A stretch of DNA of 20,602 nt from an uncultured Marvinbryantia sp. GTDB lineage: Bacteria; Bacillota; Clostridia; Lachnospirales; Lachnospiraceae. Positions 1 through 7,313 of the stretch are shown here, piece by piece (within the stretch, counting starts at the first letter, position 1; every line of letters starts with the position of its first letter). Location: contig CAKRON010000042.1 in the NCBI GenBank assembly GCA_934373455.1, forward strand, positions 1-20,602. Direction: 5' to 3'. The position numbers and the translations under genes are program-made. The notes below the pieces were generated by a model that was given only the letters and a program-made list of their open reading frames with translations, was not told where the DNA came from and did not search any database.

Positions 1-633
1 ACATATCAGCAGAAATCACTGCAAAACAGCTATCAGATGATTATTTACATGGTATTAGTGACGACAGGTGGTATGCCTGAAATGGTGTTTGAATATATTC
101 TAAAAGCCAATGATATTGACCCGACAGCAGATCTCAACATTGATCAGAGCATCGACTTTGGCTCAACAGCTGCCGCTTTTACCAGTGGACTAGGCGATTT
201 TACAGTAGAATTCGAACCTTCCGCTACTGCTCTGGAAAAAGAAGGCGTTGGTTATGTAGTTGCATCTCTCGGAGTTGATTCTGGCTACGTACCATATACT
301 TCTTACTGCTGCAAATCCAGTTATCTGGAGGCACATTCTGACATCATACAAAAATTTACCAATGCATTACAAAAGGGTGTGGATTATGTCTTAACCCACA
401 CCCCGGAAGAAACCGCTTCGGTAATTGCTCCTCAATTTGCTGAAAACGATCTGGATACCATCACTAAGATTGTAGACCGTTATCTTTCTCAGGATACCTG
501 GAAACCATCTCTCATTTTTAGTCAGGATCATTTCACCACTCTCCAGGACATTCTGGAATCAGCCGGTGAACTGACCAATCGTGTTCCTTATGAAGAACTT
601 GTTGTAACAAACTATGCCAATCAGGCTTCTTGA
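1..633 (+). CDS. ABC transporter substrate-binding protein, NMT1/ThiY-like (5'-truncated by window edge)
   Basis: The frame is open from the first base to a TGA at 631-633, so the start lies outside the window or is lost. The visible part resembles the second lobe of periplasmic-type solute receptors for nitrate/sulfonate/pyrimidine-precursor importers, as a lipoprotein in Gram-positives. Supporting segments are GGMPEM, the FEPSATALEKEG stretch followed by GYVVASLG, PYTSY, and a helical C-terminal region with HSDIIQKFTNALQKG. The ligand cannot be told from this part. The first ~20 codons in this frame do not look like the usual hydrophilic residues before GGMPEM, and no other frame supplies them cleanly. 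The last 13 bases overlap the convergent ftsW gene, and I see no terminator between the two. Confidence is good for the family and low for the substrate. Confidence 0.75.
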   Translation, partial: TYQQKSLQNSYQMIIYMVLVTTGGMPEMVFEYILKANDIDPTADLNIDQSIDFGSTAAAFTSGLGDFTVEFEPSATALEKEGVGYVVASLGVDSGYVPYTSYCCKSSYLEAHSDIIQKFTNALQKGVDYVLTHTPEETASVIAPQFAENDLDTITKIVDRYLSQDTWKPSLIFSQDHFTTLQDILESAGELTNRVPYEELVVTNYANQAS

Positions 634-1787
634 TCTTTAAATCGAATCTGCTTTGATACACTTAGAGCCAGTGCCATTTCCGACATCAGAAACACAACAG
701 AAGTTCCGCCATAGCTGATAAATGGCAATGTGATACCTGTAGTCGGAATGGCATTGGTAACAACTGCGATATTCAATACCACCTGCAATGCAATATGAAT
801 AAAAATACCTGAAGCAATCAATGCTCCCAGCAAATCTGGTGCATTCTGAGCAATAAAGAACAATCGATATAACATGAAAGCAAATAACAGTGACAGCATA
901 ATTGCTCCAAACAATCCCAGTTCTTCACAAATGATCGTAAAAATCATATCATTTTGTGCTTCCGGCACATAATCCAGCTTCTGCAGACTATTTCCCAATC
1001 CTTTTCCAAAAAATCCACCTGATCCAATTGCGTATAATCCCTGCATAACCTGATATCCTCCGAGGCTGGAATTAGCCTCCGGATTTAACCATACCTGAAC
1101 TCGTCTCAAACGGAAACTTCCACTTGTCGCACTTCCTTTTACATACCAGACAACTGCCACTGCTACTATTACAACCAGAATTGCCCCTGCAAGAAACGGC
1201 CTGATATCCGGGAATACAATGAACAGCAATCCAACCGTAATACCTGCAATAATAATCGCCGTACTTAAGTTATCTGTAAAAACGTAGGTTAGCATTGATG
1301 TGAGTGCACCTGCACCCAATACGACTCCAAATGCAGTATACGATCTCATATTCTTTCCCATCTTTACAATTAATGTTGGTAAAAAAAGAATAATCGCCAC
1401 CTTAGCCATTTCTGCCGGCTGAAAAGAAACCGGACCGAAATAGATCCAACGCTTCGCTCCATTTAATTCCGTTCCAATAAATTTTGTCAAAAATAACAAT
1501 ATATTTGCAACCAGATAAATCCACCCTGCAAAATTCTTTGTCAAAAGATGATAATCTATCTGAGAACCAATAATCACCGCTATCAGGCACAATGCACTGA
1601 TGGCTGCCTGTTTGGTAAAATAATACATATCATCTCCAAATTTAATCTGTGCTGAATAAGCACTGGAACTATATAGCATTATCAGCCCAAAACAGATGAG
1701 CAGGATCACACTCACCAGCAAATTATAATCATAATATTGAAAAAACTGACGAACACTTTTATTCATCTTGTGCTTTTTCTTCGCCAT
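621..1787 (-). CDS. ftsW: FtsW/SpoVE-type SEDS peptidoglycan glycosyltransferase
   Basis: Polytopic membrane protein of 388 residues, the usual length for FtsW/RodA/SpoVE. SEDS proteins polymerise lipid II glycan strands together with a class B penicillin-binding protein at the septum or, for SpoVE, in the spore cortex. About ten hydrophobic segments are visible after a short basic N-terminus. Family signatures are LYSSSAYSA near residue 40, SFQPAEMAKV near 121-130, and PEAQNDMIFTIICEELG near 275-291, where D280 matches the essential extracellular aspartate of the family. The C-terminal ITLPFISYGGTS is typical of FtsW and SpoVE. The ATG is preceded by AAGGAG. FtsW and SpoVE cannot be separated by sequence reading; the neighbouring spore-coat operon is compatible with either. 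The gene is transcribed alone, divergently from cotJ, and its 3' end overlaps the convergent transporter gene by 13 bases. Confidence 0.9.
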   Translation of the reverse strand: MAKKKHKMNKSVRQFFQYYDYNLLVSVILLICFGLIMLYSSSAYSAQIKFGDDMYYFTKQAAISALCLIAVIIGSQIDYHLLTKNFAGWIYLVANILLFLTKFIGTELNGAKRWIYFGPVSFQPAEMAKVAIILFLPTLIVKMGKNMRSYTAFGVVLGAGALTSMLTYVFTDNLSTAIIIAGITVGLLFIVFPDIRPFLAGAILVVIVAVAVVWYVKGSATSGSFRLRRVQVWLNPEANSSLGGYQVMQGLYAIGSGGFFGKGLGNSLQKLDYVPEAQNDMIFTIICEELGLFGAIMLSLLFAFMLYRLFFIAQNAPDLLGALIASGIFIHIALQVVLNIAVVTNAIPTTGITLPFISYGGTSVVFLMSEMALALSVSKQIRFKDQEA

Positions 1788-1836
1788 TTAACACTCCTTG
1801 TTCTTTCTTATACTCTATCTACTCGTCACTTGTATT

Positions 1837-1865
1837 AGAATATCATCAGACCACTATTTATGCAA
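1837..1865 (-). promoter_or_regulatory. Sigma-A type promoter of ftsW
   Basis: Read on the minus strand, TTGCAT (1860-1865) and TATTCT (1837-1842) are separated by exactly 17 bases, about 50 bases upstream of the ftsW ATG. The -10 box is weak, so this is a plausible housekeeping promoter rather than a certain one. Confidence 0.5.
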
Positions 1866-1897
1866 GTTTTTTTCAAAACCTTGCCATGCTCCTATGC

Positions 1898-1924
1898 ACC
1901 TATCCTGATTTTATTCATACTATA
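1898..1924 (+). promoter_or_regulatory. Sporulation (sigma-E/sigma-K type) promoter of the cotJ operon
   Basis: CATACTATA at 1916-1924 fits the -10 of mother-cell sigma factors: CATACAnT for sigma-E and CATAnnnTA for sigma-K. An AC dinucleotide at 1898-1899 lies 16 bases upstream, the sigma-K arrangement. The -35 does not clearly match sigma-E, although cotJ in Bacillus subtilis is sigma-E controlled. The -10 ends 26 bases before the cotJA ATG, and AGGAG stands at 1941-1945. Confidence 0.6.
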
Positions 1925-1950
1925 ATATTGAAAAAACATCAGGAGTTTTT

Positions 1951-2148
1951 ATGAGATCAACATGTCGAAATATTCCGCCTGTGCAGATGTGTCATTCTGA
2001 TCCGTTGGCAGCTTTTCCTATCGCTATGGCCTATGTACCCTGGCAGACTTTTCATTCACTCTATGAATTCCGAAAAGGATTATCCAGCGGCACAATTTTT
2101 CCAGAATTAGATAAACCATTTTGTGGAAAAAGAGGAGGCTGCCTATGA
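1951..2148 (+). CDS. cotJA: Spore coat-associated protein CotJA
   Basis: A 65-residue protein and first gene of the cotJ operon. CotJA is a small structural partner of CotJC in the spore coat. The sequence shows the family pattern: a central LAAFPIAMAYVPWQTF stretch with the conserved aromatic and proline residues, followed by LYEFRKGLSSGTIFPELDKPF. The N-terminus is polar, and the C-terminus is short and basic/glycine-rich (GKRGGC). The ATG at 1951 follows AGGAG at 1941-1945. The stop overlaps the next start as ATGA (2145-2148), so translation of cotJB is probably coupled. The gene order cotJA-cotJB-cotJC is that of Bacillus and Clostridia. Confidence 0.93.
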   Translation: MRSTCRNIPPVQMCHSDPLAAFPIAMAYVPWQTFHSLYEFRKGLSSGTIFPELDKPFCGKRGGCL

Positions 2149-2477
2149 ATCAGTATAGCTCCTTCGAATCTATGACACAAATTCAGCTGATGAACTGCAT
2201 TAACGAAGTCAGCTTTGCTCTGGATGACTTACTTCTTTATTTGGATACACATCCCTATGACAACAATGCGCTTCAATATGCAGACCAGTTTATTCGTCAA
2301 AGAAATGCCGCTATGGCAGTATATTCCAGAAAATTCGCTCCATTGACTATAGATAGTGCTGAAGTCTCACAGGCCAGTTCCTGGAACTGGATCCTTCAGC
2401 CATGGCCATGGGAAAATACCGTGAAAGGAGGCAGCTGCTCATGTGGAACTATGAAAAAAGACTGCAATATCCGATAA
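2145..2477 (+). CDS. cotJB: Spore coat protein CotJB
   Basis: A 110-residue protein, second in the cotJ operon. CotJB is a small spore-coat component needed with CotJA and CotJC. Recognisable family features are a helical N-terminal half (QLMNCINEVSFALDDLLLYLDTHP), DNNALQYADQFIRQR, and the tryptophan/proline segment WNWILQPWPWE near the C-terminus. I chose the ATG at 2145 because AGGAGG stands just upstream and the ATGA overlap with cotJA is typical of coupling; an in-frame TTG at 2121 is upstream of that RBS and is rejected. The last ~15 residues (after PWPWEN, with two cysteines) run 37 bases into cotJC and make the protein longer than the roughly 90 residues of the Bacillus form. Confidence 0.92.
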   Translation: MNQYSSFESMTQIQLMNCINEVSFALDDLLLYLDTHPYDNNALQYADQFIRQRNAAMAVYSRKFAPLTIDSAEVSQASSWNWILQPWPWENTVKGGSCSCGTMKKDCNIR

Positions 2478-3079
2478 ATATCACGACTCCAAATGCTAAA
2501 ATTGCTTCTTTTATTATGAGTCAGTATGGCGGTCCGGATGGTGAGATTGGCGCATCTATGCGTTATTTGTCGCAACGTTTCTCAATGGGTGATCGGCGGG
2601 TATGTGGTTTGCTCACAGATATCGGAACAGAAGAACTAGCACATTTTGAAATGATTGCTACGATAATCCATCAGCTTACCCGAAATCTTTCCATGGAAGA
2701 AATAGAAAAATCTGGTTTTGGACCATATTATATCGATCACACTGTAGCTGTATGGCCACAAGCAGCTGGCGGTATACCGTTCAATGCCTGCGAATTTCAA
2801 TCCAAAGGGGATCCTGTTACGGATCTTCATGAAGACCTTGCTGCAGAACAAAAAGCCAGAAGTACCTATGACAATATTCTGCGTGTAGTTGGTAATATGC
2901 CAGAAATCGCAGATCCTATTCGTTTCTTACGCGAAAGAGAAATTGTTCACTATCAGAGATTTGGTGAAGCATTGCGTATGATTCAGGATGATCTGGATTC
3001 CAAAAACTTCTATGGATATAATCCGGCATTCGATAAACCAGTTACATGCACTCCAGGTAACTGCAACTGCAAATCATAA
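2441..3079 (+). CDS. cotJC: CotJC, manganese-catalase-family spore coat protein
   Basis: A 212-residue ferritin-like four-helix protein of the di-manganese catalase family, which decomposes hydrogen peroxide; in spores it sits in the coat. The metal-ligand pattern of Mn catalases appears complete: E35 in GEIGASMRYLSQ, E65 and H68 in TEELAHFE, E135 in LAAEQKARSTY, and E166 with H169 in REREIVHYQRF. The C-terminus ends in a cysteine-rich CTPGNCNCKS, which could serve cross-linking or metal binding (inference). The ATG at 2441 follows AAGGAGG with normal spacing. Upstream in-frame codons (from 2402) belong to cotJB in another frame and are rejected as a start. It is the last gene of the operon, with a strong hairpin 22 bases after the stop. 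Confidence 0.95.
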   Translation: MWNYEKRLQYPINITTPNAKIASFIMSQYGGPDGEIGASMRYLSQRFSMGDRRVCGLLTDIGTEELAHFEMIATIIHQLTRNLSMEEIEKSGFGPYYIDHTVAVWPQAAGGIPFNACEFQSKGDPVTDLHEDLAAEQKARSTYDNILRVVGNMPEIADPIRFLREREIVHYQRFGEALRMIQDDLDSKNFYGYNPAFDKPVTCTPGNCNCKS

Positions 3080-3101
3080 ATAAGTAATATTTCTCTGATA
3101 C

Positions 3102-3157
3102 ATGAGCCATCCAAACTTTTGCAAAATTATAATTTGGATGGCTCATAATATTTTTAC
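3102..3157 (+). terminator. Intrinsic terminator of the cotJ operon
   Basis: A perfect 14-bp stem (3102-3115 with 3133-3146, ATGAGCCATCCAAA against its complement) encloses a 17-base loop and is followed by AATATTTTTA. The T-rich side faces the plus strand, so it ends cotJ transcription. The loop itself holds the palindrome TTTTGCAAAA. On the minus strand the hairpin is not followed by T residues. Confidence 0.85.
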
Positions 3158-3161
3158 TTTT

Positions 3162-3791
3162 TTATTTTTCGTCATCTGACAGGTCTTTTATTTCTTTTAT
3201 TTCTATAACTTCTTTCGGCGGCAGTGCTGCCAGCAATTCCATATGTTTGCGGTACATTTTCATTAATTCAGATTTAAATCCGGTAACATCCATCAATATT
3301 CTGTCATATTCATGCTGCAGATTATTACAGCGAAGCTCCGCTTCTGATGTTACACGAAAAGCTTCTGTTTTTGCATCTTCTACCAGTTTTCTGCCCTCTT
3401 CTTCTTGCTGTTTCTTATCTTTTCTGGCCTTTTCTCTAATGTCTAACGCTTTCTGCTGAGCTTCTACAATCACGATTTCGCTCATTCTCTGCGCATTCAA
3501 AATTGCATCCTGAATAATTTTGGGGTCTGTTCCCTCTGCTTCCATACGACTACGGTATTCTTCGTATTCTTTTTTCAATTCTTCGTATTTTTTCTCTGAA
3601 TGATCTAATTTCTTTTGCTGATCTTCAATTTCTGTATGAAGTTCCTGGATCTCTTCTTCCAGTTTCTTCTGACTCTTTTTCTGTTCCTCGATTTCTGATG
3701 CTGTTCTCATCACATATTGATCCACATCAGTTTTCTGATAACCCATAAGTGTGGTTCTGAACTTTATTTCACTGCTTGTTTCTGAACTCAT
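3162..3791 (-). CDS. DivIVA-like coiled-coil protein
   Basis: A 209-residue cytoplasmic protein of the DivIVA/GpsB-like superfamily, whose members bind negatively curved membrane at poles and septa and recruit partners for division, growth or sporulation. The N-terminus has the family signature F11 ... LMGYQKTDVDQYV. A long highly charged coiled coil follows (about residues 28-90, rich in K and E), then ILNAQRMSEIVIVEAQQKALDI, which resembles the second DivIVA helix, and a further helix. The tail is acidic. The ATG at 3791 has GGGAG upstream. It lies 139 bases downstream of tpiA, behind the tpiA terminator, with no convincing promoter of its own in that gap. It is shorter than Bacillus DivIVA homologues with extended tails, and which division process it serves is unknown. 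Confidence 0.8.
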   Translation of the reverse strand: MSSETSSEIKFRTTLMGYQKTDVDQYVMRTASEIEEQKKSQKKLEEEIQELHTEIEDQQKKLDHSEKKYEELKKEYEEYRSRMEAEGTDPKIIQDAILNAQRMSEIVIVEAQQKALDIREKARKDKKQQEEEGRKLVEDAKTEAFRVTSEAELRCNNLQHEYDRILMDVTGFKSELMKMYRKHMELLAALPPKEVIEIKEIKDLSDDEK

Positions 3792-3821
3792 TTATGATTT
3801 TTCTCCCTGTTACATCTTATC

Positions 3822-3881
3822 AAAAAATACCACAAGCCGATTTCCAAACAATCACCTGTTTTTCTAATCTGGTTTGTGGTA
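3822..3881 (-). terminator. Terminator after tpiA
   Basis: On the minus strand an 11-bp stem (3871-3881 pairing with 3828-3838, one G-U pair) is followed by ATTTTTTG. It closes the gap-pgk-tpiA cluster. It ends only about 30 bases before the start of the DivIVA-like gene, so some read-through or a hidden promoter must feed that gene. Confidence 0.75.
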
Positions 3882-3930
3882 CTTTCTTATGCGCTAGCTC
3901 AATTTATGATATGCTCACAAATTATTATTA

Positions 3931-4683
3931 TTATTTATTGTAGTTTACGATCTTTCCGAAATCAGGTTTCAGTGCTGCACCACCGATCAAACCACCATCA
4001 ATGTCTGGTTTGGAAAGGAGTTCTGCTGCATTACCTGCATTCATAGATCCGCCGTACTGGATACGAACTGCTTCTGCTGTAGCTTCATCGTACATTTCAG
4101 CGATTGTGTTACGGATCATTGCACAAACTTCCTGTGCCTGATCAGCTGTTGCTGTCTTACCTGTTCCGATTGCCCAGATTGGTTCGTATGCGATTACCAT
4201 AGTCTTAACCTGATCAGCTGTTACACCTTCAAGGTCTGCTTTGATCTGAAGATTAATCCAGTCTTTGTATGCATTTCTTTCACGAAGTTCCAGAGATTCT
4301 CCACAGCAAAGGATTGGTGTAAGACCAGAAGCAAATGCTTTGAGCACTTTTTTGTTTAAGAGTGCATCATCCTCTTTGAAATAGTCACGGCGTTCTGAAT
4401 GACCGATAATTACATACTTAACACCAGCATCAAGAAGCATAGGTGCAGAGATTTCTCCTGTGTATGCTCCCTTATCTTCAATATAGAAGTTTTCAGCACC
4501 AACTGCTACATCAGAGCCTTTTACAGCTTCTACAACTGGTACGATATCAATTGCTGGTACGCAATATACAACATCTACATCTGGGTTAACTACAAGATCT
4601 TTCAGTGTGTTTACTAATTCAACTGCCTGACTTGGAGTCATGTTCATTTTCCAGTTTCCTGCGATAATTTTCTTTCTTGCCAT
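3931..4683 (-). CDS. tpiA: Triosephosphate isomerase
   Basis: A 250-residue (beta/alpha)8 enzyme that interconverts dihydroxyacetone phosphate and glyceraldehyde 3-phosphate in cytosolic glycolysis. The catalytic residues stand at canonical positions: N10 and K12 in AGNWKMN, H95 in IIGHSERR, and E167 in [14 protein letters not shown] with the mobile loop. The phosphate-binding [12 protein letters not shown] and [11 protein letters not shown] segments are present. I start at ATG 4683 (MARKKIIAG) because GAGGAAAAG lies directly upstream; 16 extra upstream in-frame codons have no RBS and no homology. It is third in gap-pgk-tpiA, 77 bases after pgk, with a small hairpin in that spacer. Confidence 0.97.
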   Translation of the reverse strand: MARKKIIAGNWKMNMTPSQAVELVNTLKDLVVNPDVDVVYCVPAIDIVPVVEAVKGSDVAVGAENFYIEDKGAYTGEISAPMLLDAGVKYVIIGHSERRDYFKEDDALLNKKVLKAFASGLTPILCCGESLELRERNAYKDWINLQIKADLEGVTADQVKTMVIAYEPIWAIGTGKTATADQAQEVCAMIRNTIAEMYDEATAEAVRIQYGGSMNAGNAAELLSKPDIDGGLIGGAALKPDFGKIVNYNK

Positions 4684-4718
4684 CGTCTTTTCCTCGATTC
4701 GTTTTTTATTTTTTCCTA

Positions 4719-4740
4719 TCAGATATGACAATGTATCTGA
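4719..4740 (-). other. Small intercistronic hairpin between pgk and tpiA
   Basis: TCAGATA (4719-4725) pairs with TATCTGA (4734-4740) around an 8-base loop. On the transcribed (minus) strand the following bases are A-rich, not T-rich, so it is not a terminator. It may mark an mRNA processing or stability site. Confidence 0.35.
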
Positions 4741-4760
4741 CTGGTAAAGAAATTTATTTA

Positions 4761-5984
4761 TTATTTATCGTCTGCAGCCATAACACCTGGCAGTTCTTTT
4801 CCTTCCAGGAATTCCAGAGAAGCTCCGCCACCTGTAGAGATATGGCTCATTTTATCACCAAATCCAAGCTGATTTACTGCTGCTGCTGAATCACCGCCAC
4901 CGATAATTGTTGTAGCGTCTGTCTCAGCCAGTGCTTTTGCAACTGCAATTGTACCTTTTGCAAGAACTGGATTTTCGAATACGCCCATCGGTCCGTTCCA
5001 TACAACTGTCTTTGCAGTCTTAACAGCATCTGCATACAGAGCCTGAGTCTTAGGTCCGATATCCATTCCCATCTTGTCAGCCGGGATCTTGTCAGAATCA
5101 ACTTCTACTGTATCAATTTCAGCATCGATTGGGTTAGGGAATTCATCTGTGCATACAGTATCGATTGGCAGAAGAAGTTTCTTGCCAAGTTTTTCTGCTT
5201 TTTCCATCATTTCTTTGCAGTAATCCAGTTTTGTCTCATCACAAAGAGATGTACCGATTTCGTATCCTTTTGCTTTCAGGAAAGTATACGCCATACCACC
5301 ACCAATAATCAGGGTATCGCATTTTTCCAGAAGGTTAGAGATTACATTCAGCTTATCAGCAACTTTCGCTCCACCGAGGATTGCAACAAATGGTCTTACA
5401 GGATTTTCTACTGCATTGCCAAGGAATGCAATTTCTTTTTCCATCAGATATCCAACTGCGTTTTCTCCGCCTTTTTCTTTGATGAATTTTGTAACGCCTG
5501 CTACAGAAGCATGTGCTCTGTGGGAAGATCCAAATGCATCGCATACATAAATATCAGCAAGATCTGCTAATTCTTTACTGAATTCTTCGCCATTCTTTGT
5601 TTCTTCTGCGCCACGGAAACGAGTATTCTGAAGAAGTACTACATCTCCTTCTTTCATCTCTTCTACTGCTTTCGTAGCTGCTTCGCCTGTAACATGATAG
5701 TCAGAAACAAAAACTACTTCTTTTCCAAGTTTTTCAGAAAGTCTCTTTGCTACCGGTGCAAGAGATTCACCTTCGTTAGGACCATTCTTTACTTTTCCAA
5801 GATGAGAGCAGAGAATTACTTTTGCTCCATCGTTGATCAGTTTATTAATTGTAGGTAATGCTGCTACAATACGTGTTTCATCTGTGATTTCACCATTTTT
5901 TAAAGGTACATTAAAGTCACATCTTACCAGAACACGTTTTCCTTTTGCATTGATATCATCAACTGTTTTCTTACTTAATCCCAT
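4761..5984 (-). CDS. pgk: Phosphoglycerate kinase
   Basis: A 407-residue two-domain kinase that transfers phosphate from 1,3-bisphosphoglycerate to ADP. Substrate-binding signatures in the N-domain are [11 protein letters not shown] near residue 20, ICSHLGK-like CSHLGKV, and NTRFRGAEE. The nucleotide domain shows [36 protein letters not shown] and [12 protein letters not shown]. The start is the ATG at 5984, with GGAGG about 8 bases upstream; the TTG five codons further upstream lies at that RBS and is rejected. It is second in gap-pgk-tpiA. A hairpin with a T-run typical of a terminator stands about 22 bases upstream of the start, leaving no room for a separate promoter after it. Confidence 0.97.
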   Translation of the reverse strand: MGLSKKTVDDINAKGKRVLVRCDFNVPLKNGEITDETRIVAALPTINKLINDGAKVILCSHLGKVKNGPNEGESLAPVAKRLSEKLGKEVVFVSDYHVTGEAATKAVEEMKEGDVVLLQNTRFRGAEETKNGEEFSKELADLADIYVCDAFGSSHRAHASVAGVTKFIKEKGGENAVGYLMEKEIAFLGNAVENPVRPFVAILGGAKVADKLNVISNLLEKCDTLIIGGGMAYTFLKAKGYEIGTSLCDETKLDYCKEMMEKAEKLGKKLLLPIDTVCTDEFPNPIDAEIDTVEVDSDKIPADKMGMDIGPKTQALYADAVKTAKTVVWNGPMGVFENPVLAKGTIAVAKALAETDATTIIGGGDSAAAVNQLGFGDKMSHISTGGGASLEFLEGKELPGVMAADDK

Positions 5985-6005
5985 TGTTCTAACCTCCAAC
6001 TATGA

Positions 6006-6045
6006 TAAAAAAATGAGGCCCGGTCCTAGATAAAGACCGGACCTC
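6006..6045 (-). terminator. Terminator-like hairpin between gap and pgk
   Basis: On the minus strand, GAGGTCCGGTC (6035-6045) pairs with GACCGGGCCTC (6015-6025; one G-U pair) around a 9-base loop and is followed by A then seven T residues (6007-6013). By form it is an intrinsic terminator of gap. Its T-run ends 22 bases before the pgk start, so it may act as a leaky attenuator setting the gap:pgk ratio. Confidence 0.75.
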
Positions 6046-6064
6046 TGATAGGTCTTGATAATAC

Positions 6065-7078
6065 TTATGCTAATTCGCTGAAGTATTTGATTGTACGAAC
6101 CATCTGGCTTACGTAGCTGTTTTCATTATCATACCATGAAACAACCTGTACCTGAGATGTTCCATCTTCAAGGTTAACTACCATTGTCTGTGTAGCATCG
6201 AACAGAGAACCAAATCTCATACCAACGATATCGCTGGATACGATTTCATCTGTGTTGTATCCGAAGGATTCTGTAGCAGCTGCTTTCATAGCTTCGTTGA
6301 TTCCTTCTACTGTAGCCTGTCCTTTTACTACTGCGTTCAGGATTGTTGTAGATCCTGTAGGGGTCGGTACACGCTGAGCAGCACCGATCAGTTTACCATT
6401 CAGTTCTGGAATAACCAGACCGATTGCTTTTGCAGCACCTGTGCTGTTAGGAACGATGTTAACTGCACCTGCACGAGATCTTCTCAGGTCGCCCTTTCTC
6501 TGTGGTCCGTCAAGGATCATCTGGTCACCTGTGTAAGCGTGGATTGTGCACATAATACCGGACTGAATTGGCATATAGTCGTTAAGAGCTTTAGCCATAG
6601 GAGCCAGGCAGTTTGTTGTACAAGAAGCTGCAGAGATAACTGTATCTTCAGCTTTCAGTGTTTCGTGGTTTACATTATAAACGATTGTAGGAAGATCATT
6701 TCCTGCTGGAGCAGAGATAACAACTTTACGAGCTCCTGCTTTGATATGAGCTTCTGCTTTAGCTTTGGATGTATAGAATCCTGTACATTCAAGAACTACG
6801 TCTACGCCGATCTCTCCCCATGGAAGGTTAGCAGCATCTGCTTCTTTGTAGATCTTGATTTCTTTTCCATCAACTGTGATAGAATCTTCGCCTGCTGTAA
6901 CTTTATCAGCCAGAGCATATTTACCCTGTGATGAATCGTATTTTAACAGGTGTGCAAGCATTTTAGGGCTTGTTAAATCGTTGATTGCTACTACTTCATA
7001 ACCTTCTGCACCAAACATCTGTCTGAATGCAAGACGACCGATACGGCCGAATCCATTGATCGCTACTTTTACTGCCAT
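6065..7078 (-). CDS. gap: Glyceraldehyde-3-phosphate dehydrogenase, phosphorylating, NAD type
   Basis: A 337-residue tetrameric dehydrogenase that oxidises glyceraldehyde 3-phosphate to 1,3-bisphosphoglycerate. The Rossmann motif is [14 protein letters not shown] at residues 8-20. D34 in AINDLT is the usual mark of NAD rather than NADP preference. The catalytic cysteine is C153 in SCTTNCLAP, and its partner H180 is in [24 protein letters not shown] and SWYDNENSY are also present. It is the first gene of gap-pgk-tpiA, with AGGAGG before the ATG, a strong promoter about 90 bases upstream and two short leader hairpins. A terminator-like hairpin stands 20 bases after the stop, which would make gap the most abundant product. 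Confidence 0.97.
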   Translation of the reverse strand: MAVKVAINGFGRIGRLAFRQMFGAEGYEVVAINDLTSPKMLAHLLKYDSSQGKYALADKVTAGEDSITVDGKEIKIYKEADAANLPWGEIGVDVVLECTGFYTSKAKAEAHIKAGARKVVISAPAGNDLPTIVYNVNHETLKAEDTVISAASCTTNCLAPMAKALNDYMPIQSGIMCTIHAYTGDQMILDGPQRKGDLRRSRAGAVNIVPNSTGAAKAIGLVIPELNGKLIGAAQRVPTPTGSTTILNAVVKGQATVEGINEAMKAAATESFGYNTDEIVSSDIVGMRFGSLFDATQTMVVNLEDGTSQVQVVSWYDNENSYVSQMVRTIKYFSELA

Positions 7079-7117
7079 AATCGTAATTCCTCCTGAGAAT
7101 TTAAAAAAATTTTATCT

Positions 7118-7152
7118 GACAATGCAGATTGTCTCTGTTCCTTTTTAGGAAC
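7118..7152 (-). promoter_or_regulatory. Two leader hairpins in the gap 5' UTR
   Basis: GTTCCT/AGGAAC (7137-7142 with 7147-7152, 4-base loop) and GACAAT/ATTGTC (7118-7123 with 7128-7133, 4-base loop) follow each other in the leader. The second is followed on the minus strand by AGATAAAATTTTTTT. They could protect the mRNA 5' end or form a weak attenuator; no known riboswitch class is recognised. Confidence 0.4.
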
Positions 7153-7167
7153 ATCAACCCACTTGTT

Positions 7168-7196
7168 ATTCTACTCAATTTAGGCAGAAAATTCAA
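7168..7196 (-). promoter_or_regulatory. Sigma-A promoter of gap
   Basis: TTGAAT (7191-7196) and TAGAAT (7168-7173) on the minus strand are separated by 17 bases. The spacing is ideal, and the expected start of transcription lies about 80 bases upstream of the gap ATG. Confidence 0.65.
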
Positions 7197-7238
7197 GGTC
7201 TTTTTCATGTTTTTGGCTTGATTTGGAAATATGTATAT

Positions 7239-7267
7239 TTGACATCCTATATTTTTTCTTCTATTAT
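7239..7267 (+). promoter_or_regulatory. Sigma-A promoter of the PHP phosphoesterase gene
   Basis: TTGACA (7239-7244) and TATTAT (7262-7267) are separated by 17 bases, about 46 bases before the ATG at 7314. The -35 box is a perfect consensus. It is divergent from the gap promoter. Confidence 0.8.
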
Positions 7268-7313
7268 AAAAAATGACTGATTTTACAGACTTTAATAAGA
7301 AGGAGAATTCATT

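Noticed and set aside
1963..1969. A TGTCGAA 0A box at the start of cotJA
   Set aside because: It lies inside codons 5-7 of cotJA, is single, and is downstream of the sporulation promoter. One heptamer match is expected by chance.
4684..4731. N-terminal extension of tpiA by 16 codons
   Set aside because: There is no ribosome binding site and no similarity to the TPI fold; GAGGAAAAG serves the ATG at 4683.
6539..6931. Plus-strand open frame of 130 codons within gap
   Set aside because: It is antisense to a highly conserved gene, cysteine-rich with no recognisable domain or RBS, and is a shadow of the gap codons. The same holds for the open frames at 9889-10296 and 8605-9009.
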